Part shown: one piece after another, positions 18,029 to 28,390 of the stretch | How the letters are laid out: the number at the start of each line of letters is the position of its first letter | How positions within the stretch are numbered: position 1 is the first letter of the stretch | Translations under genes and position numbers: made by a program | The notes under the pieces: generated by a model | Seen by the model: only the letters and a program-made list of their open reading frames with translations | The model's database searches: none | Told to the model about the DNA's origin: nothing | Source: DATEDA01 sp963820965 | GTDB lineage: Bacteria > Pseudomonadota > Gammaproteobacteria > Burkholderiales > SG8-39 | Reading direction: 5' to 3' | NCBI GenBank assembly: GCA_963820965.1 | Contig: CAWGCC010000030.1 | Location: 34,077 to 98,076, forward strand | Length of the DNA stretch: 64,000 bases

Positions 18029-20740
18029 TCACATCTTGAAACGGCGCTGCCACCAGCCCTTGCGCGCCTCGCGTGGCCCTTCGCCTTCCGCTTCGACGGT
18101 TTCAGTGCTGCCGACCGTTTCAGGGACGTGCGCTCGCACGAGATCGTCCTGAGGACGCTCGACCTCGCGCTCACGTGACGCGACCGGCACCTCCTTGTGT
18201 GGCTCGTTCAGCGACCACTGCGGCGAGGACGGCGCGTTGGGCTCAATCGGTTTGGGTCGCGGCCTCTCGTCGCCTTCGTGATGGGCTGCGGGCTCGAGCG
18301 GCGACGACTGAATTTCGGTTTGCGCGGCCGGGGTCCGATGCCCGCTGTTGCCAAACTCGCCCTCATGCCGCCGACCGCGGCGCCCCCGACGGCGCCTCCG
18401 CTTGCGTCCACCGCCTTCAGCAGGTGATGGCCCAGAACCCTCGGCGGGCGCAGCCTGTGGCCCGGCTGCATCGGCTCCAGCGTGGTCGTCGGACTCGCCA
18501 TCGTCGCTGCCATTGTCCTGCGGCTCGGCGCTCTCAACAGCACGCGGTTCGTGCTGAGGCGGCTGTCCTTCTTGGACGTGTTGGGAATGCGGCTGTCCAT
18601 TTCGGCCGCGGCCCCCGCGGCGCCTGCGCCTGCGGCGCCGTCGCCCGCCATCGCCTTCGGTCGGACCTGCCGCTTCATGGGGCCGCGCAGGCGCGCTCGC
18701 TTTCGGTGCGTCGGCGACGGTCTCGGGCTCGACCTCCTCTGCCGCCTCTTCCTCCGGCTGTGCTTCGCGAAAACCCGCTTCCACCGAGATTGGGGTGGCC
18801 GCAGGGCGCGCCACCGGCACCCGTTGTCCCGTGCGTTCGAGCTCGAAGTTGCCGCCCATCATCGTTGGCGTCGGCTCGAAGCTGATGCCGAGATTGTATG
18901 CCTCCTCGATGCGCGCGACCTCGCGGCGCTTCTGATTGAGCGTGTAGATGGTCACATCCGGCGGCGCCTTGATGGTGAGGTTTCCGGACGGGGCGCGCTG
19001 ACCTTCCTCGTCGAGCGCGCGAAGGAGCCTCAGCGCCGCGGATTCGGTTGAGCGGATGATGCCCTGGCCGTTGCAGTGCGGGCAGGTCACTGTCGAGCCG
19101 GCGACAACGCCGGCGCGCAGACGCTGCCGCGACATCTCCATCAGACCGAACTGGCTGATCTTGCCGATCTGGATTCTCGCCCGGTCTCCCCGCACCGCAT
19201 TATGGAGGCGCTTCTCGACGTTGCGGTCGTTCTTCGGGTCCTCCATGTCGATGAAGTCGATCACGATGAGGCCCGCGAGGTCGCGCAACCGCAGCTGACG
19301 GGCGATCTCGTCGGAAGCCTCCAGATTGGTCTTGTAGGCCGTTTCTTCGATCGAATGTTCGCGCGTCGCACGGCCGGAATTGACGTCGATGGCGACGAGA
19401 GCTTCGGTCTGGTTGATGACGACGTACCCGCCGGATCTCAGCGTGACCACCGGGCTGAACATGGCGTCCAGCTGCGATTCGACCTGATAGCGCTGAAAGA
19501 GCGGCAGCGCCTCTTTGTAGAGCTTCACGTTCTTCGCATGGCTCGGCATCAGCATGCGCATGAAGTCCTTGGCGTCGCGGTAGCCCGCTTCGCCGTCCAC
19601 GAGAATCTCGGACGTGTCCTTGTTGTAGAGGTCGCGGATCGCACGCTTGATTAGGCTGCCTTCCTCGTAGACGAGGGCGGGCGCATTCGACTTCAGCGTG
19701 AGCTCGCGCACCGTGTCCCACAGCCGCAGCAGATATTCGTAGTCGCGCTTGATCTCGAGCTTGGTGCGATTGGCTCCGGCTGTTCGGATGATGAGCCCCA
19801 TGCCTTCGGGCAGCTCGAGGGATTGAGCCGCAGTCTTCAGGCGCTTGCGGTCCGTCGCACTCGTGATCTTGCGCGAAATACCCCCGCCGCGAGGTGTGTT
19901 CGGCATCAGAACGCAATAGCGTCCGGCCAAGGAAAGGAACGTCGTCAGCGACGCACCCTTGTTGCCGCGTTCTTCCTTGACGACCTGAACCAGCATGACC
20001 TGCCGGCGCTTGATCACCTCCTGAATCTTGTATTGCCGCCGCCGTGGTGGCCTTGGCCGGTCGGAGTGGTCCCTCCGGCGGTGAGCATGCGGAGCGCCGG
20101 TTGACTCGGTCCGGACGATGACCTCCGGCTCGGTAGACGGGGATTGTTCGTCGGGCTTCTGCGCGTCCGCATCGCCGCCGGTCTCGTCGGAAAGTGCTGC
20201 ATCGGTCCCGACGTTGGCTGCTGATTCGGCGGCTTCAGTCGCTTCAGCCACTACTTCGTCGTGTGCCTCACCGTGCTCGGGCTCACTGGAGGGCTCACCG
20301 ACAGCCTCATCCGTGCTTTCCGATGCCGCGTCTTCGCCGTTGGCATCGTCGATGACCTCTGCACCTTCGGCCTGCTCGTCCAGCACCGGTTTCTTCGCCG
20401 GCACCGTTTCGACGTCGACCGAATCGATCCCTTCCTCTTCGTCGGCCATGGCGCGTGCGCTGTGAGCGGCCAGAATCGCCATGCGGTCCGCGACCGGGAT
20501 TTGGTAGTAGTCGGGGTGTATTTCCGAGAAGGCGAGAAAACCCTGCCGATTGCCGCCGTATTCGACGAAGGCGGCCTGCAGGGACGGCTCGACGCGGGTT
20601 ACCTTGGCCAGGTAGATGTTGCCCTTGAGAGGGCGTTTGGAAGCGGCTTCGAAATCGAACTCTTCGACCCGATTACCGTCGAGAACGACCACCCGGGTCT
20701 CTTCCCGGTGGCTCGCATCGATAAGCATGCGCTTTGGCAT
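18029..20740 (-). CDS. rne: Ribonuclease E
   Basis: Endoribonuclease that organises the RNA degradosome and processes rRNA, tRNA and mRNA. 904 codons, uninterrupted. N-terminus PKRMLIDASHREETRVVVLD; the S1 domain is split by a 130-residue Glu/Asp/Ala-rich insert (about residues 100-235), a layout seen in alphaproteobacterial RNase E. Catalytic Asp motifs are LVAIDVNSGRATRE and IVIDFIDMEDPKND; the Zn-link is TCPHCNGQG. The C-terminal third is disordered and Arg/Pro/Glu-rich, with clusters GRRRRRRRRGGRG and RKRRRRRGRRGRRH that should bind RNA. ATG at 20740 is preferred to the TTG just before it. Confidence 0.96.
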   Translation of the reverse strand: MPKRMLIDASHREETRVVVLDGNRVEEFDFEAASKRPLKGNIYLAKVTRVEPSLQAAFVEYGGNRQGFLAFSEIHPDYYQIPVADRMAILAAHSARAMADEEEGIDSVDVETVPAKKPVLDEQAEGAEVIDDANGEDAASESTDEAVGEPSSEPEHGEAHDEVVAEATEAAESAANVGTDAALSDETGGDADAQKPDEQSPSTEPEVIVRTESTGAPHAHRRRDHSDRPRPPRRRQYKIQEVIKRRQVMLVQVVKEERGNKGASLTTFLSLAGRYCVLMPNTPRGGGISRKITSATDRKRLKTAAQSLELPEGMGLIIRTAGANRTKLEIKRDYEYLLRLWDTVRELTLKSNAPALVYEEGSLIKRAIRDLYNKDTSEILVDGEAGYRDAKDFMRMLMPSHAKNVKLYKEALPLFQRYQVESQLDAMFSPVVTLRSGGYVVINQTEALVAIDVNSGRATREHSIEETAYKTNLEASDEIARQLRLRDLAGLIVIDFIDMEDPKNDRNVEKRLHNAVRGDRARIQIGKISQFGLMEMSRQRLRAGVVAGSTVTCPHCNGQGIIRSTESAALRLLRALDEEGQRAPSGNLTIKAPPDVTIYTLNQKRREVARIEEAYNLGISFEPTPTMMGGNFELERTGQRVPVARPAATPISVEAGFREAQPEEEAAEEVEPETVADAPKASAPARPHEAAGPTEGDGGRRRRRRRRRGGRGRNGQPHSQHVQEGQPPQHEPRAVESAEPQDNGSDDGESDDHAGADAAGPQAAPAEGSGPSPAEGGGRKRRRRRGRRGRRHEGEFGNSGHRTPAAQTEIQSSPLEPAAHHEGDERPRPKPIEPNAPSSPQWSLNEPHKEVPVASREREVERPQDDLVRAHVPETVGSTETVEAEGEGPREARKGWWQRRFKM

Positions 20741-21297
20741 CAAAATCTCCGTGCGCGCGACTCCGCCTCAACCTCATCGCGCTCGCGCTCGCAGCGCGGG
20801 CTGGGCCGGAGGACGGAATGCGGCGTGTCAGGGCTAAGTTGGAAATCCAATCGTCACCAACAGGCCAGCGGACGCAGCCCGGCCCTATCGCAGAGCTCAG
20901 GACAATCGGGAAAGCGTCTATACCAGCCATTGTCTCACGGGGCCGGAGGATGCGATGCGGTGACGCAATTCGCCTCGCCGGCGTATTTCGTTGCTGCCAC
21001 TCCGCTAGCGCGGAACAGCAGTTGTTTCGCGTTTTCCGGGCCCTTGGGCCCCCCGAGAGACCTCCCCGGGCCTCGGCGGAAAACTTTGTCTCACCTCGAG
21101 GAACCGGCCATTTCCGGCCAGCGGATCGCGTCGAAGTGAATATCCCTTTGTATTGGCGGTTCGTGCCCGCCGCAAGAGGATTGACCGATCTTGAGAATGC
21201 AGGCCGATCTGCTAACGAAGTGTTAAGGGCTTGCGGCCGAAATTGACCAAATCGCCGGTTCGGCTCACAATTCATGTTTGGCCGGGGAGGGGGGCTC
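20741..21297. other. Divergent rne/amiC intergenic region, probably includes a long rne leader
   Basis: About 550 bases with no convincing coding sequence. It separates the leftward rne gene from the rightward amidase gene. rne mRNAs in other bacteria have long 5' leaders that RNase E cleaves to regulate its own level, and the length here allows one. That is inference only. I could not define a promoter with confidence on either strand. Confidence 0.45.
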
Positions 21298-22644
21298 GTG
21301 TTCCCAATGGGGAGCGGCAAGGACAGGACCATCCGGGCCTATGGCTGCTGCATGGGCCTGGGCTTGGCACTTTTGCTCGGAGGCGCCAGCGGATCGGCTG
21401 GTCGCGAGCAGGCTCCGTCGCAGTCAGCGAAGCAGCGTGACCCGATCGGCACCTTGTCCGAACGCGTACGGAACGAGCGGTCCTCCGTTCCCGTCGTGCT
21501 TGGCCTCAAACTGAGCGAGACCGCGCAAAGCACGCGCTTTGCGCTCGAGTTGAGCGACCCTGTCAACGTGAAGGTGTTTACGTTGGTCAATCCCAATCGG
21601 GTCGTCATCGATATGCCCGACGTGCTGTGGCGCGCAGCGGTACAAGACCGGCCGAGCGGCCGCCGCGCGGTGAAGAGCTACCGCTATGGCCAATTCAGGC
21701 GCGGTGAATTCCGTTTCGTCGTCGACTTGAACGCGCCGGTCAAGGTCGAGGCGCCGCAACTGGTGCCGCCCGCAGAGGGTTTTGGCTTCAGGCTGATGAT
21801 CGATCTTACGCCGACCACCCGCGAAGCCTTTGCCGCTTCGGCAGGCTGGCCGCACGTGCTTGCGGACGATGCGCAGATCGCCGCCGCACCCGCTCCCCCG
21901 CCTCCGGCCTCGGCACCTGAACGGACGGACTCAAGGCGCCTCGTCGTGATCGACGCCGGGCATGGCGGAATCGATCCAGGAACGTTGGGCCGGAACGGCA
22001 CTCGCGAGAAGGACGTGGTGCTTGACGTTGCGCGCGAATTGCGCAAAGCGCTTCAGAGCACCGGCCGCTACCGCGTGCAACTCACGCGCGACGCCGACGT
22101 TTTCATTCCATTGCGTGAACGCGTCCAGATGGCGCGCGTGGCGCAGGCCGATCTGTTCGTCTCACTGCACGCCGATTCGAATGACCACCTGGATATACGA
22201 GGGGCTTCTGTCTACACGCTGTCAGAGGATGCTTCCGACCGCGAAACGGCGAAGCTGGCGGAAAAGGAAAACATGTCGGATGTGATCGCCGGCGTCGATT
22301 TGGCGGGCGACAACAGCCCAGTCGCGTCGATCCTGATCAGTCTGGCGCAACGCGACACGATGAATCGTTCGGTGCGCTTTGCCGAGCAGGTGCTGACGAC
22401 GCTGCGTCGTGCGACCTTGGTCAGGCCGACCTCACCGCACCGCTCTGCCGACTTTGCGGTTCTCAAGGCGCCCGATATTCCCGCGGCGCTGATCGAGCTG
22501 GGTTATCTCAGCAATTCATCGGATAAATCGGAGATGTCGAAGGCTGCCTGGCGGACAAAGGTCGCAGCATCGATTGTGACCGCGATCGACGGGCATTTTT
22601 TGGGCGAAGCCGGGCTTTCGGCGCGCCAGGCCGCGGTTCCATGA
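21298..22644 (+). CDS. amiC: N-acetylmuramoyl-L-alanine amidase, AMIN plus Amidase_3
   Basis: Periplasmic zinc amidase that splits septal peptidoglycan during cell separation. A short hydrophobic export segment (CCMGLGLALLLGGASGSAG) is followed by an AMIN domain (residues about 55-165, with RFALELSDPVNVKVFTLVNP) and the Amidase_3 catalytic domain (from about 205). Zinc ligands are in DAGHGGIDPG, TREKDVVL and SLHADSN; the catalytic Glu is in ALIELGYLSNSSD. GTG at 21298 is chosen because GGAGG stands 7 bases upstream; an in-frame ATG at 21274 is the other option. PBP1A follows on the same strand, so both act on the wall. Confidence 0.93.
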   Translation: MFPMGSGKDRTIRAYGCCMGLGLALLLGGASGSAGREQAPSQSAKQRDPIGTLSERVRNERSSVPVVLGLKLSETAQSTRFALELSDPVNVKVFTLVNPNRVVIDMPDVLWRAAVQDRPSGRRAVKSYRYGQFRRGEFRFVVDLNAPVKVEAPQLVPPAEGFGFRLMIDLTPTTREAFAASAGWPHVLADDAQIAAAPAPPPPASAPERTDSRRLVVIDAGHGGIDPGTLGRNGTREKDVVLDVARELRKALQSTGRYRVQLTRDADVFIPLRERVQMARVAQADLFVSLHADSNDHLDIRGASVYTLSEDASDRETAKLAEKENMSDVIAGVDLAGDNSPVASILISLAQRDTMNRSVRFAEQVLTTLRRATLVRPTSPHRSADFAVLKAPDIPAALIELGYLSNSSDKSEMSKAAWRTKVAASIVTAIDGHFLGEAGLSARQAAVP

Positions 22645-22762
22645 GCTGTGACCAAAATGTGCCAAATGCTTCACCCGTTGGTGAAGGAGGCAGGCAGTCT
22701 TTGTCCTGCCACATTGGGAGTGTTATGGGATTGTCGCTCGGCGAGCGGGAGTTGAGGTGCTG

Positions 22763-25248
22763 GTGAACAAGATGTCGTTCAAGACCGTCCGCAAGGTTGT
22801 ACTTGGCAGTATTGCGGCGGTGGCGCTGACAGGCGTGCTCGGAGCGGCCGGGTTCCTCTATTGGGTCACCCATGACCTGCCGAGCTATGAAACGCTGGCG
22901 CACTATGAACCGCCCATCACCACGCGTGTTTACGGTGGCAACGGCACATTGATCGGTGAGTATGCGCGCGAGCGGCGCTTCTTCGTCCCCATCGACGCCA
23001 TTCCCGACCAGGTGAAGCAGGCGTTCATCTCTGCCGAGGACAAGAACTTCTACAGTCACCCCGGCATCGACGTGTTCGGCATCGCGCGCGCCGTCATTAC
23101 CGATCTGCGCGATTGGGGCCGCCGTCCGCAGGGCGCATCGACAATCACTCAACAGGTGGCGCGCAATTTCCTGCTGTCGAACGAGCGTACCATGACACGC
23201 AAGCTTCGCGAGATGGTGCTCGCGATGCGTATCGACAGCACCTTTCCCAAGGACAAGATTCTCAGCTCTATCTGAACGAGATATTCCTGGGCGAGAATTC
23301 CTACGGCATTGCGGCAGCCGCGACGGTCTATTTCGGCAAGTCGCTCGACGAGCTCACGCTCGGGCAGACGGCATTCCTAGCGGGCCTGCCGAAGGCACCG
23401 GCGAACTACAATCCGCGCCGGCGCCTGGAAGCCGCGCTCGAGCGGCGAAGCTATGTCCTTGGCGAGATGCAGGACAACGGCTTCATCACCGCTCAGCAGG
23501 CGGCCGAAGCCAGGGCCGAGCAACTCGTCACCACCACCCGGGCCTTTGGCGCGGTCGTGGCCGACGTCGACTACTTCGTCGAGGAAGTCCGGCGAATCCT
23601 GTTCACCCAGTACGGCGAACAGGCGCTGTATGACGGCGGACTGCAGGTTCGCTCGACGCTTAACACAAGGCTTCAGGAAATCGCGGTCCGCAATTTGCGC
23701 CGCGGGCTGATCGCCTACGATCACCGGCACGGCTGGCGTGGCGCGCTCAAGAAGCTCGACATGAAGGCCGACTGGGTGACGGAGCTCAAGGCGGTTCCGA
23801 ACAGGTCCGGCGTCGCGTCTTGGCGCGTTGCCGTCGTCACAGGCATGTCGGCGACCGCTGCCAACATCACGTTGCGCGAGGGTGACAAGGGCAGCATTCC
23901 GCTGTCGGGCCTCGCGTGGGCGCGGCCAAGCATCAACAACCGTCTGGGCCCGGAAGTGCGGCGGCCCGCCGATGTCGTTAAAGTCGGCGATGTCGTCTAT
24001 GTCGAGGCACTGGCGGACGAGGGGAGCGAGAAGGGCCTCTTCGGGTTGCGGCAGGTCCCGGCGGTCAATGGCGCCATCGTCGCGATCGATCCCTTCACCG
24101 GCCACGTGGTCGCGCTTTCAGGCGGCTTCTCGTACGGATCGAGCCAGTTCGACCGGGCGATGCAGGCCATGCGGCAGCCGGGTTCGACGTTCAAGCCGTT
24201 CGTGTATGCGACGGCGCTCGACAAGGGCTACACGCCGGTCACCAAGGTCCTCGATGCTCCGTTCGCGGTCGAGCAGGGTCCGTTCCTGCCGCTTTGGACG
24301 CCGGAGAATTACGAGGCTGGCGAATATCTTGGACTGACCACGCTCAGGCGGGGGATGGAGCTGTCGCGCAACGTAATGACCGCGCGACTGGCGCACACGA
24401 TCGGCATGGACTCGGTGGCTGAGACGGCCGAGCGCATGGGTGTTTATGAGAAGATGCCGCGGTTCCTCGCGAACTCGCTGGGCGCGGAAGTCACTTCGTT
24501 GCTCAAACTGACGGCCGGCTATGCGGAATTCGTGAACGGTGGGCGGAAGCTCGAGCCCACTCTGATCGACCGCGTGCAGGACCGCTTTGGCAAGACCGTG
24601 TATCGGTTCGATAAGCGCGACTGCAGGGAGTGCAGCCAGGCCGAGTGGAAGGGCCAAGAAGAGCCGCTGCTCGAAGAGAACAAGCCCCAGGTCGTCGATC
24701 CCCGGACCGCCTATCAGATGGTTTCCATTCTTGAGGGGGTCGTGCAGCGTGGCACCGGTGTGACCATCAGATCGGTGGGCAAACCGCTCGCGGGCAAGAC
24801 CGGTACGTCCTCGGATTATCGCGACGCTTGGTTCATCGGCTTCTCGCCGGACCTCGCGGTCGGCATCTTCATCGGCTTCGATGATTTCCGCACCCTGGGT
24901 CAAGGCGAGGCCGGCGCTCTCGCAGCGGCCCCAATCTTCCGCGAGTTCATGCGCGAGGCGCTTGCGGACAAGCCGGCCACACCATTCCGTATCCCGCAGG
25001 GAATTGTCATGGCGGCGGTTGATGCGCGGAGCGGAACTCCGCTTCCTGAAGGCACACTTGGCTCCATCCTCGAGGCCTTCAAGCCGGGAACCGAACCGGG
25101 ATCGGGCTTCGTACAGTCCGATCTCGATGATCCCGGAACGCTGCGGCCATACGCGGTGCAGACCGGAATCGGATCGGTGCCGGCGACGTCCAATCCGGGG
25201 ACGCCGATCACCACGACTATCGGAAGCGGCACGGGCGGCCTGTATTAG
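22763..25248 (+). CDS. mrcA: Penicillin-binding protein 1A (bifunctional transglycosylase/transpeptidase)
   Basis: Class A PBP that polymerises and cross-links peptidoglycan. N-terminal membrane anchor VVLGSIAAVALTGVLGAAGFL; GT51 motifs AEDKNFYSHPGID and PQGASTITQQVARNFLL; an OB-like insert; transpeptidase motifs QPGSTFKPF (SxxK), SRNVMT (SxN) and AGKTGTSSD (KTG). Length, about 825 residues, fits PBP1A of Proteobacteria. A single missing base near 23265 breaks the frame: ATTCTCAGCTCTATCTG should read ATTCTCGAGCTCTATCTG, restoring ILELYLNEIFLG. GTG at 22763 follows a GAGG box. The neighbours amiC and prfB fit the usual alphaproteobacterial order. Confidence 0.94.
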
Positions 25249-25332
25249 GTAGGCATCCACCCGGGAACACTGGCCCCTTTACCGGTCCTTTCGGTCCCCC
25301 TATATGAGCCCGCGACTGGCTCGGACCTCCAA

Positions 25333-26460
25333 ATGCGCGCAGAAACCGAACACACCATCGACGAGATCAAGCAGGCGCTTGCCCTGCTGAGGAGGCATCT
25401 TTGACTGGGACAACGCGGTTCGGCGGCTCGACGAACTGAACGCCAAGGCAGAAGCCCCTGATTTCTGGAGTGATTCGAAGCGCGCGCAATCCTTGATGCG
25501 GGAGCGCAACCGCCTCGACAAGGCGCTTTCCGCATATCGGACCCTGGAAACGGAATTCAACGACGCGACCGGGCTGCTCGAGCTCGCCGAGGCGGAGAAC
25601 GACAAGCCGCTCGTCGCTGAGGCTGAGACCTCGCTCACGGCGATCCACTCGAGCACCGAAAGCATGAAGCTCGAATCAATGCTCTCGGGCGAAGCGGATG
25701 CGAACGACGCCTATCTGGAGATCCATGCCGGAGCCGGTGGAACGGAATCGCAGGATTGGGCCGCCATGCTCCTCAGGATGTACACGCGCTGGTCGGAGAA
25801 GCGCGGCTACAAATGGGAGCCCTGGAGGAAAGCGACGGGGAAGAGGCCGGCATCAAGTCGGCCACCATTCTCGTGAAAGGCGAGAATGCCTTTGGCTGGC
25901 TCAAGACCGAGTCCGGTGTGCACCGGCTGGTCCGCATCTCTCCCTTCAATTCCAACGCCCGGCGGCATACGAGCTTCGCCTCGGTGGGCGCATTTCCCGT
26001 GATTGACGACGAGATCGAAATCGAGATCCCGGAAAAGGAGGTTCGCATCGACGTCTATCGCGCATCGGGTGCAGGCGGCCAGCACGTCAACAAAACGGAA
26101 TCTGCGGTTCGCATCACGCACTTGCCGACCGGCATTGCCGTGCAATGTCAGAACGATCGCTCGCAGCACAAGAACCGTTCACAGGCCTGGGCGATGCTCC
26201 GCGCGAGGCTCTATGAGGCGGAGATGCGCAAGCGCGAGGAGGCTGCCGAAGCCGAGAACGCGGCAAAGTCCGACATTGGCTGGGGCCACCAGATCCGCTC
26301 GTACGTGCTGCAGCCCTATCAGCTGGTGAAGGACTTGCGGACGGGGGTCGAATCCCGCCTGCCGCAGGATGTTCTCGACGGCGATCTCGATTCCTTTATG
26401 GCCGCATCGCTCGCCCAAAAAATCGGCGGGACCAAGGCCGAAGTCACCGACCTGGAGTGA
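25333..26460 (+). CDS. prfB: Peptide chain release factor 2, with programmed +1 frameshift
   Basis: Terminates translation at UGA and UAA. The 23-codon first frame (MRAETEHTIDEIKQALALLR...) ends at an in-frame UGA; reading continues +1 into DWDNAVRRLDELNAKAEAPD. The family core is complete: EIHAGAGGTESQDWAAMLLR, the GGQ motif in RASGAGGQHVNKTESAVR, HLPTGIAVQCQNDRSQHKNR and the C-terminal RSYVLQPYQLVKDLRTG. A second frame break near 25822 (CCCTGGAGG) is not at a slippery site and looks like a lost C. Only the first shift is biological. Confidence 0.95.
25387..25405 (+). promoter_or_regulatory. RF2 autoregulatory +1 frameshift site
   Basis: Sequence CTG AGG AGG CAT CTT TGA C. It has the three parts of the classical prfB recoding site: an internal Shine-Dalgarno-like AGGAGG, the slippery CTT codon, and UGA followed by C. 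When RF2 is scarce the ribosome slips from CTT to TTT-like +1 pairing and reads GAC. The downstream +1 frame is the conserved RF2 sequence, which proves the shift is needed. Confidence 0.93.
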
Positions 26461-26477
26461 GAGGGCATGTGCCTCCG

Positions 26478-26499
26478 GCCGCAGCAAGGTTGCTGCGGC
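26478..26499. terminator. Perfect hairpin between convergent prfB and bactofilin genes
   Basis: GCCGCAGCAA and TTGCTGCGGC form a perfect 10-base inverted repeat separated by GG. It lies 18 bases after the prfB stop and 37 bases after the end of the convergent bactofilin gene. There is no T tract on either side. Position and strength suggest a bidirectional terminator. Confidence 0.6.
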
Positions 26500-26535
26500 T
26501 GAACAGAGGCAACCTAGGCTCGTCGAAGCGGTCCG

Positions 26536-27075
26536 TTACCCGACGGCAGCGGGCTTCGGGGCCGGAGCCGGTGTGGGCGCCGGACGCGGCGCCGGTGTCG
26601 GCCGACGCTCGATCGCCGCAACGTTCTCCGGCGCGTTCGCCAAGGGATTGTCCGAATGCCGGCAATTGCCCTCGAAATAGGCGCCGATCTCGACCGACAG
26701 GGCCTCGTGGAGGATGTTCCCCTCGACGTGGCAGGTCGACGACAGCGCGACCTTGCGCGCACTGATGCCGCCTTCGATGCGGCCGCGCACGAGGCACTCC
26801 TCGGCGTAGACGTCACCGACGATGACCGCCTTTTCCCCAATGATCAGTCCGCCCGCGCGGATGTCGCCATCCACTCGGCCGTCGATCTGTACGTCTCCTG
26901 CGGAGAACAGCGCACCCCTCACGATGAGATCGGCACTGATGATCGAAGGATTTCCGTTGCGCAACGCCGGGCGCTTCTGCGCAGGCGGTGGTGCCGCTGA
27001 AGCGGCCGCGACGGGTTGGGGTTGGGTGACTGGTTGCTGCTCTGGTTCCTTGTCCCTGCTACTCTTTACGAACAT
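26536..27075 (-). CDS. Bactofilin-family cytoskeletal protein
   Basis: Self-polymerising beta-helical protein that scaffolds envelope enzymes. Residues about 40-135 form the bactofilin domain with repeating turns (NPSIISADLIVRGALFSAGD, VQIDGRVDGDIRAGGLIIGE, AVIVGDVYAEECLVRGRIEG, STCHVEGNILHEALSVEIGA). The N- and C-terminal tails are Pro/Ala-rich (TPAPRPAPTPAPAPKPAAVG), typical of the family. The start overlaps the 3' end of the M23 peptidase gene by 17 bases, so the two are probably translated together and may work together in shaping or localised wall cutting. Confidence 0.93.
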   Translation of the reverse strand: MFVKSSRDKEPEQQPVTQPQPVAAASAAPPPAQKRPALRNGNPSIISADLIVRGALFSAGDVQIDGRVDGDIRAGGLIIGEKAVIVGDVYAEECLVRGRIEGGISARKVALSSTCHVEGNILHEALSVEIGAYFEGNCRHSDNPLANAPENVAAIERRPTPAPRPAPTPAPAPKPAAVG

Positions 27076-28390
27076 TTCGGCCCGCCCTGATGAATTTGCC
27101 CGGATCTCTCACTGCGTTGTCGTACCACACCTCATAGTGGACGTGCGGTCCGGTACTGCGACCGGTGGAACCCACTCTGCCCAGGACAGCGCCGCGCTGC
27201 AATTCCGCACCGACCGGCACCGCAATCTGCGACAGGTGTGCATACCGCGTACGCATTCCATAACCATGATCTATTTCTACAGTGTTACCGTAGGCGCCGC
27301 GCGGACCCGCAAACACGACAATTCCCTCGGCTGTGGCGTAAACGTCCGATCCTTTGGCGGCCGAGAAATCGATTCCCGAATGGAATGCCGCTTCCTCTGT
27401 AAATGGATCGGGGCGTCCGCCAAATCCGCTGCTGATGTCGCTGGTGGCCAACGGCCGGTCAATTGGCATCGCGTTGAGCGCCTTGACCATCGTGGCGAGG
27501 TCGTTGAGCGATGATGTCGTTTCCGCCACGCCAGCCCTGAAGGCCGCGTCCTGCATGGTGGGGGCCGCGGTCACCAAGGGGCCGCCTTGGCCTACAACGC
27601 GCTTCAGCATCGCCTGCGGATTGACGCCCGTGGTCTGGAGAGCCCGTCTCAGCCTGGCCGTCTCGGCGACGAATTCGCTCTTTGCGCTGGCAAGAAGCGC
27701 ATCCTGGGTGGCTTCGAGATGGCTGATGCGGGCATGCTGCTGGGCAATCTCATGGATCGCGGGATTGTCGACAGGAACGGATTCGGTCCGCCGGCCGAAA
27801 AGCGAGCCGAGCCGCTCGACTGCACCGCGAAGGAAGGGAGCGCGCTCCAGCTGGGAGGACGGACCGATCGAGCCGATGACCGTGCCCGCTCCCATGCCGA
27901 AAGGAGGAGCGAAGGAGGCTGCGATGTCGGGCACGACGAGTTCGAGCGAGCCACCGCTGCCGATGTTCGTAACCCTGAGGGGCGGTGTGGTATCGGCCAC
28001 CTTTGGTGGGGCGGCCTTGGTGATCCCCAATGACGCGCGCAGGGTTTCTTTCACTTCGATCAAGCCGGTGAGCGCGCGCTGCTTGGCCTCGAATTCGTCA
28101 GCGACGGCTTTGAAGTTGTCTTGGGCGGAGACCAGGGCGCCGTTCAGCTCGTCATAGGCGAGTTGCAGTTTGGCGATTCGGTCCTCGTAAGCGATCTGCA
28201 TCTGCTCCAGGTGGCGTTCCTTGACGGAGAGGATGCGGTCCTTGAAGACGACATTGACCGAGGTGAAAGCAACCCAAACCAGAAGGAGCAGGCTGGCGCC
28301 GGCGGCGATTGCCTGAGCCAGTGGGCTCAATGTGTAGAAATGAACGCGGCCCCCGCCACGAATGTAAATCTGGCGCTCAGGAAACTTCAT
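27059..28390 (-). CDS. M23-family (LytM) peptidoglycan metallopeptidase, membrane-anchored
   Basis: 443 residues. Short cytoplasmic part, one membrane helix (LAQAIAAGASLLLLVWVAF), a coiled-coil stretch (about residues 55-115: KERHLEQMQIAYEDRIAKLQ), a linker and a C-terminal LytM domain with the zinc motifs AAFHSGIDFSA and HVHYEVWY. It should cut peptide cross-links in the periplasm. No frameshift is visible. It overlaps the bactofilin gene downstream, a pairing seen in several Proteobacteria in which bactofilin localises the peptidase. Confidence 0.92.
   Translation of the reverse strand: MKFPERQIYIRGGGRVHFYTLSPLAQAIAAGASLLLLVWVAFTSVNVVFKDRILSVKERHLEQMQIAYEDRIAKLQLAYDELNGALVSAQDNFKAVADEFEAKQRALTGLIEVKETLRASLGITKAAPPKVADTTPPLRVTNIGSGGSLELVVPDIAASFAPPFGMGAGTVIGSIGPSSQLERAPFLRGAVERLGSLFGRRTESVPVDNPAIHEIAQQHARISHLEATQDALLASAKSEFVAETARLRRALQTTGVNPQAMLKRVVGQGGPLVTAAPTMQDAAFRAGVAETTSSLNDLATMVKALNAMPIDRPLATSDISSGFGGRPDPFTEEAAFHSGIDFSAAKGSDVYATAEGIVVFAGPRGAYGNTVEIDHGYGMRTRYAHLSQIAVPVGAELQRGAVLGRVGSTGRSTGPHVHYEVWYDNAVRDPGKFIRAGRNVRKE

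Noticed and set aside
25333..26460. prfB as a pseudogene because of its early stop
   Set aside because: The early TGA is the programmed frameshift site, and the downstream frame is fully conserved.
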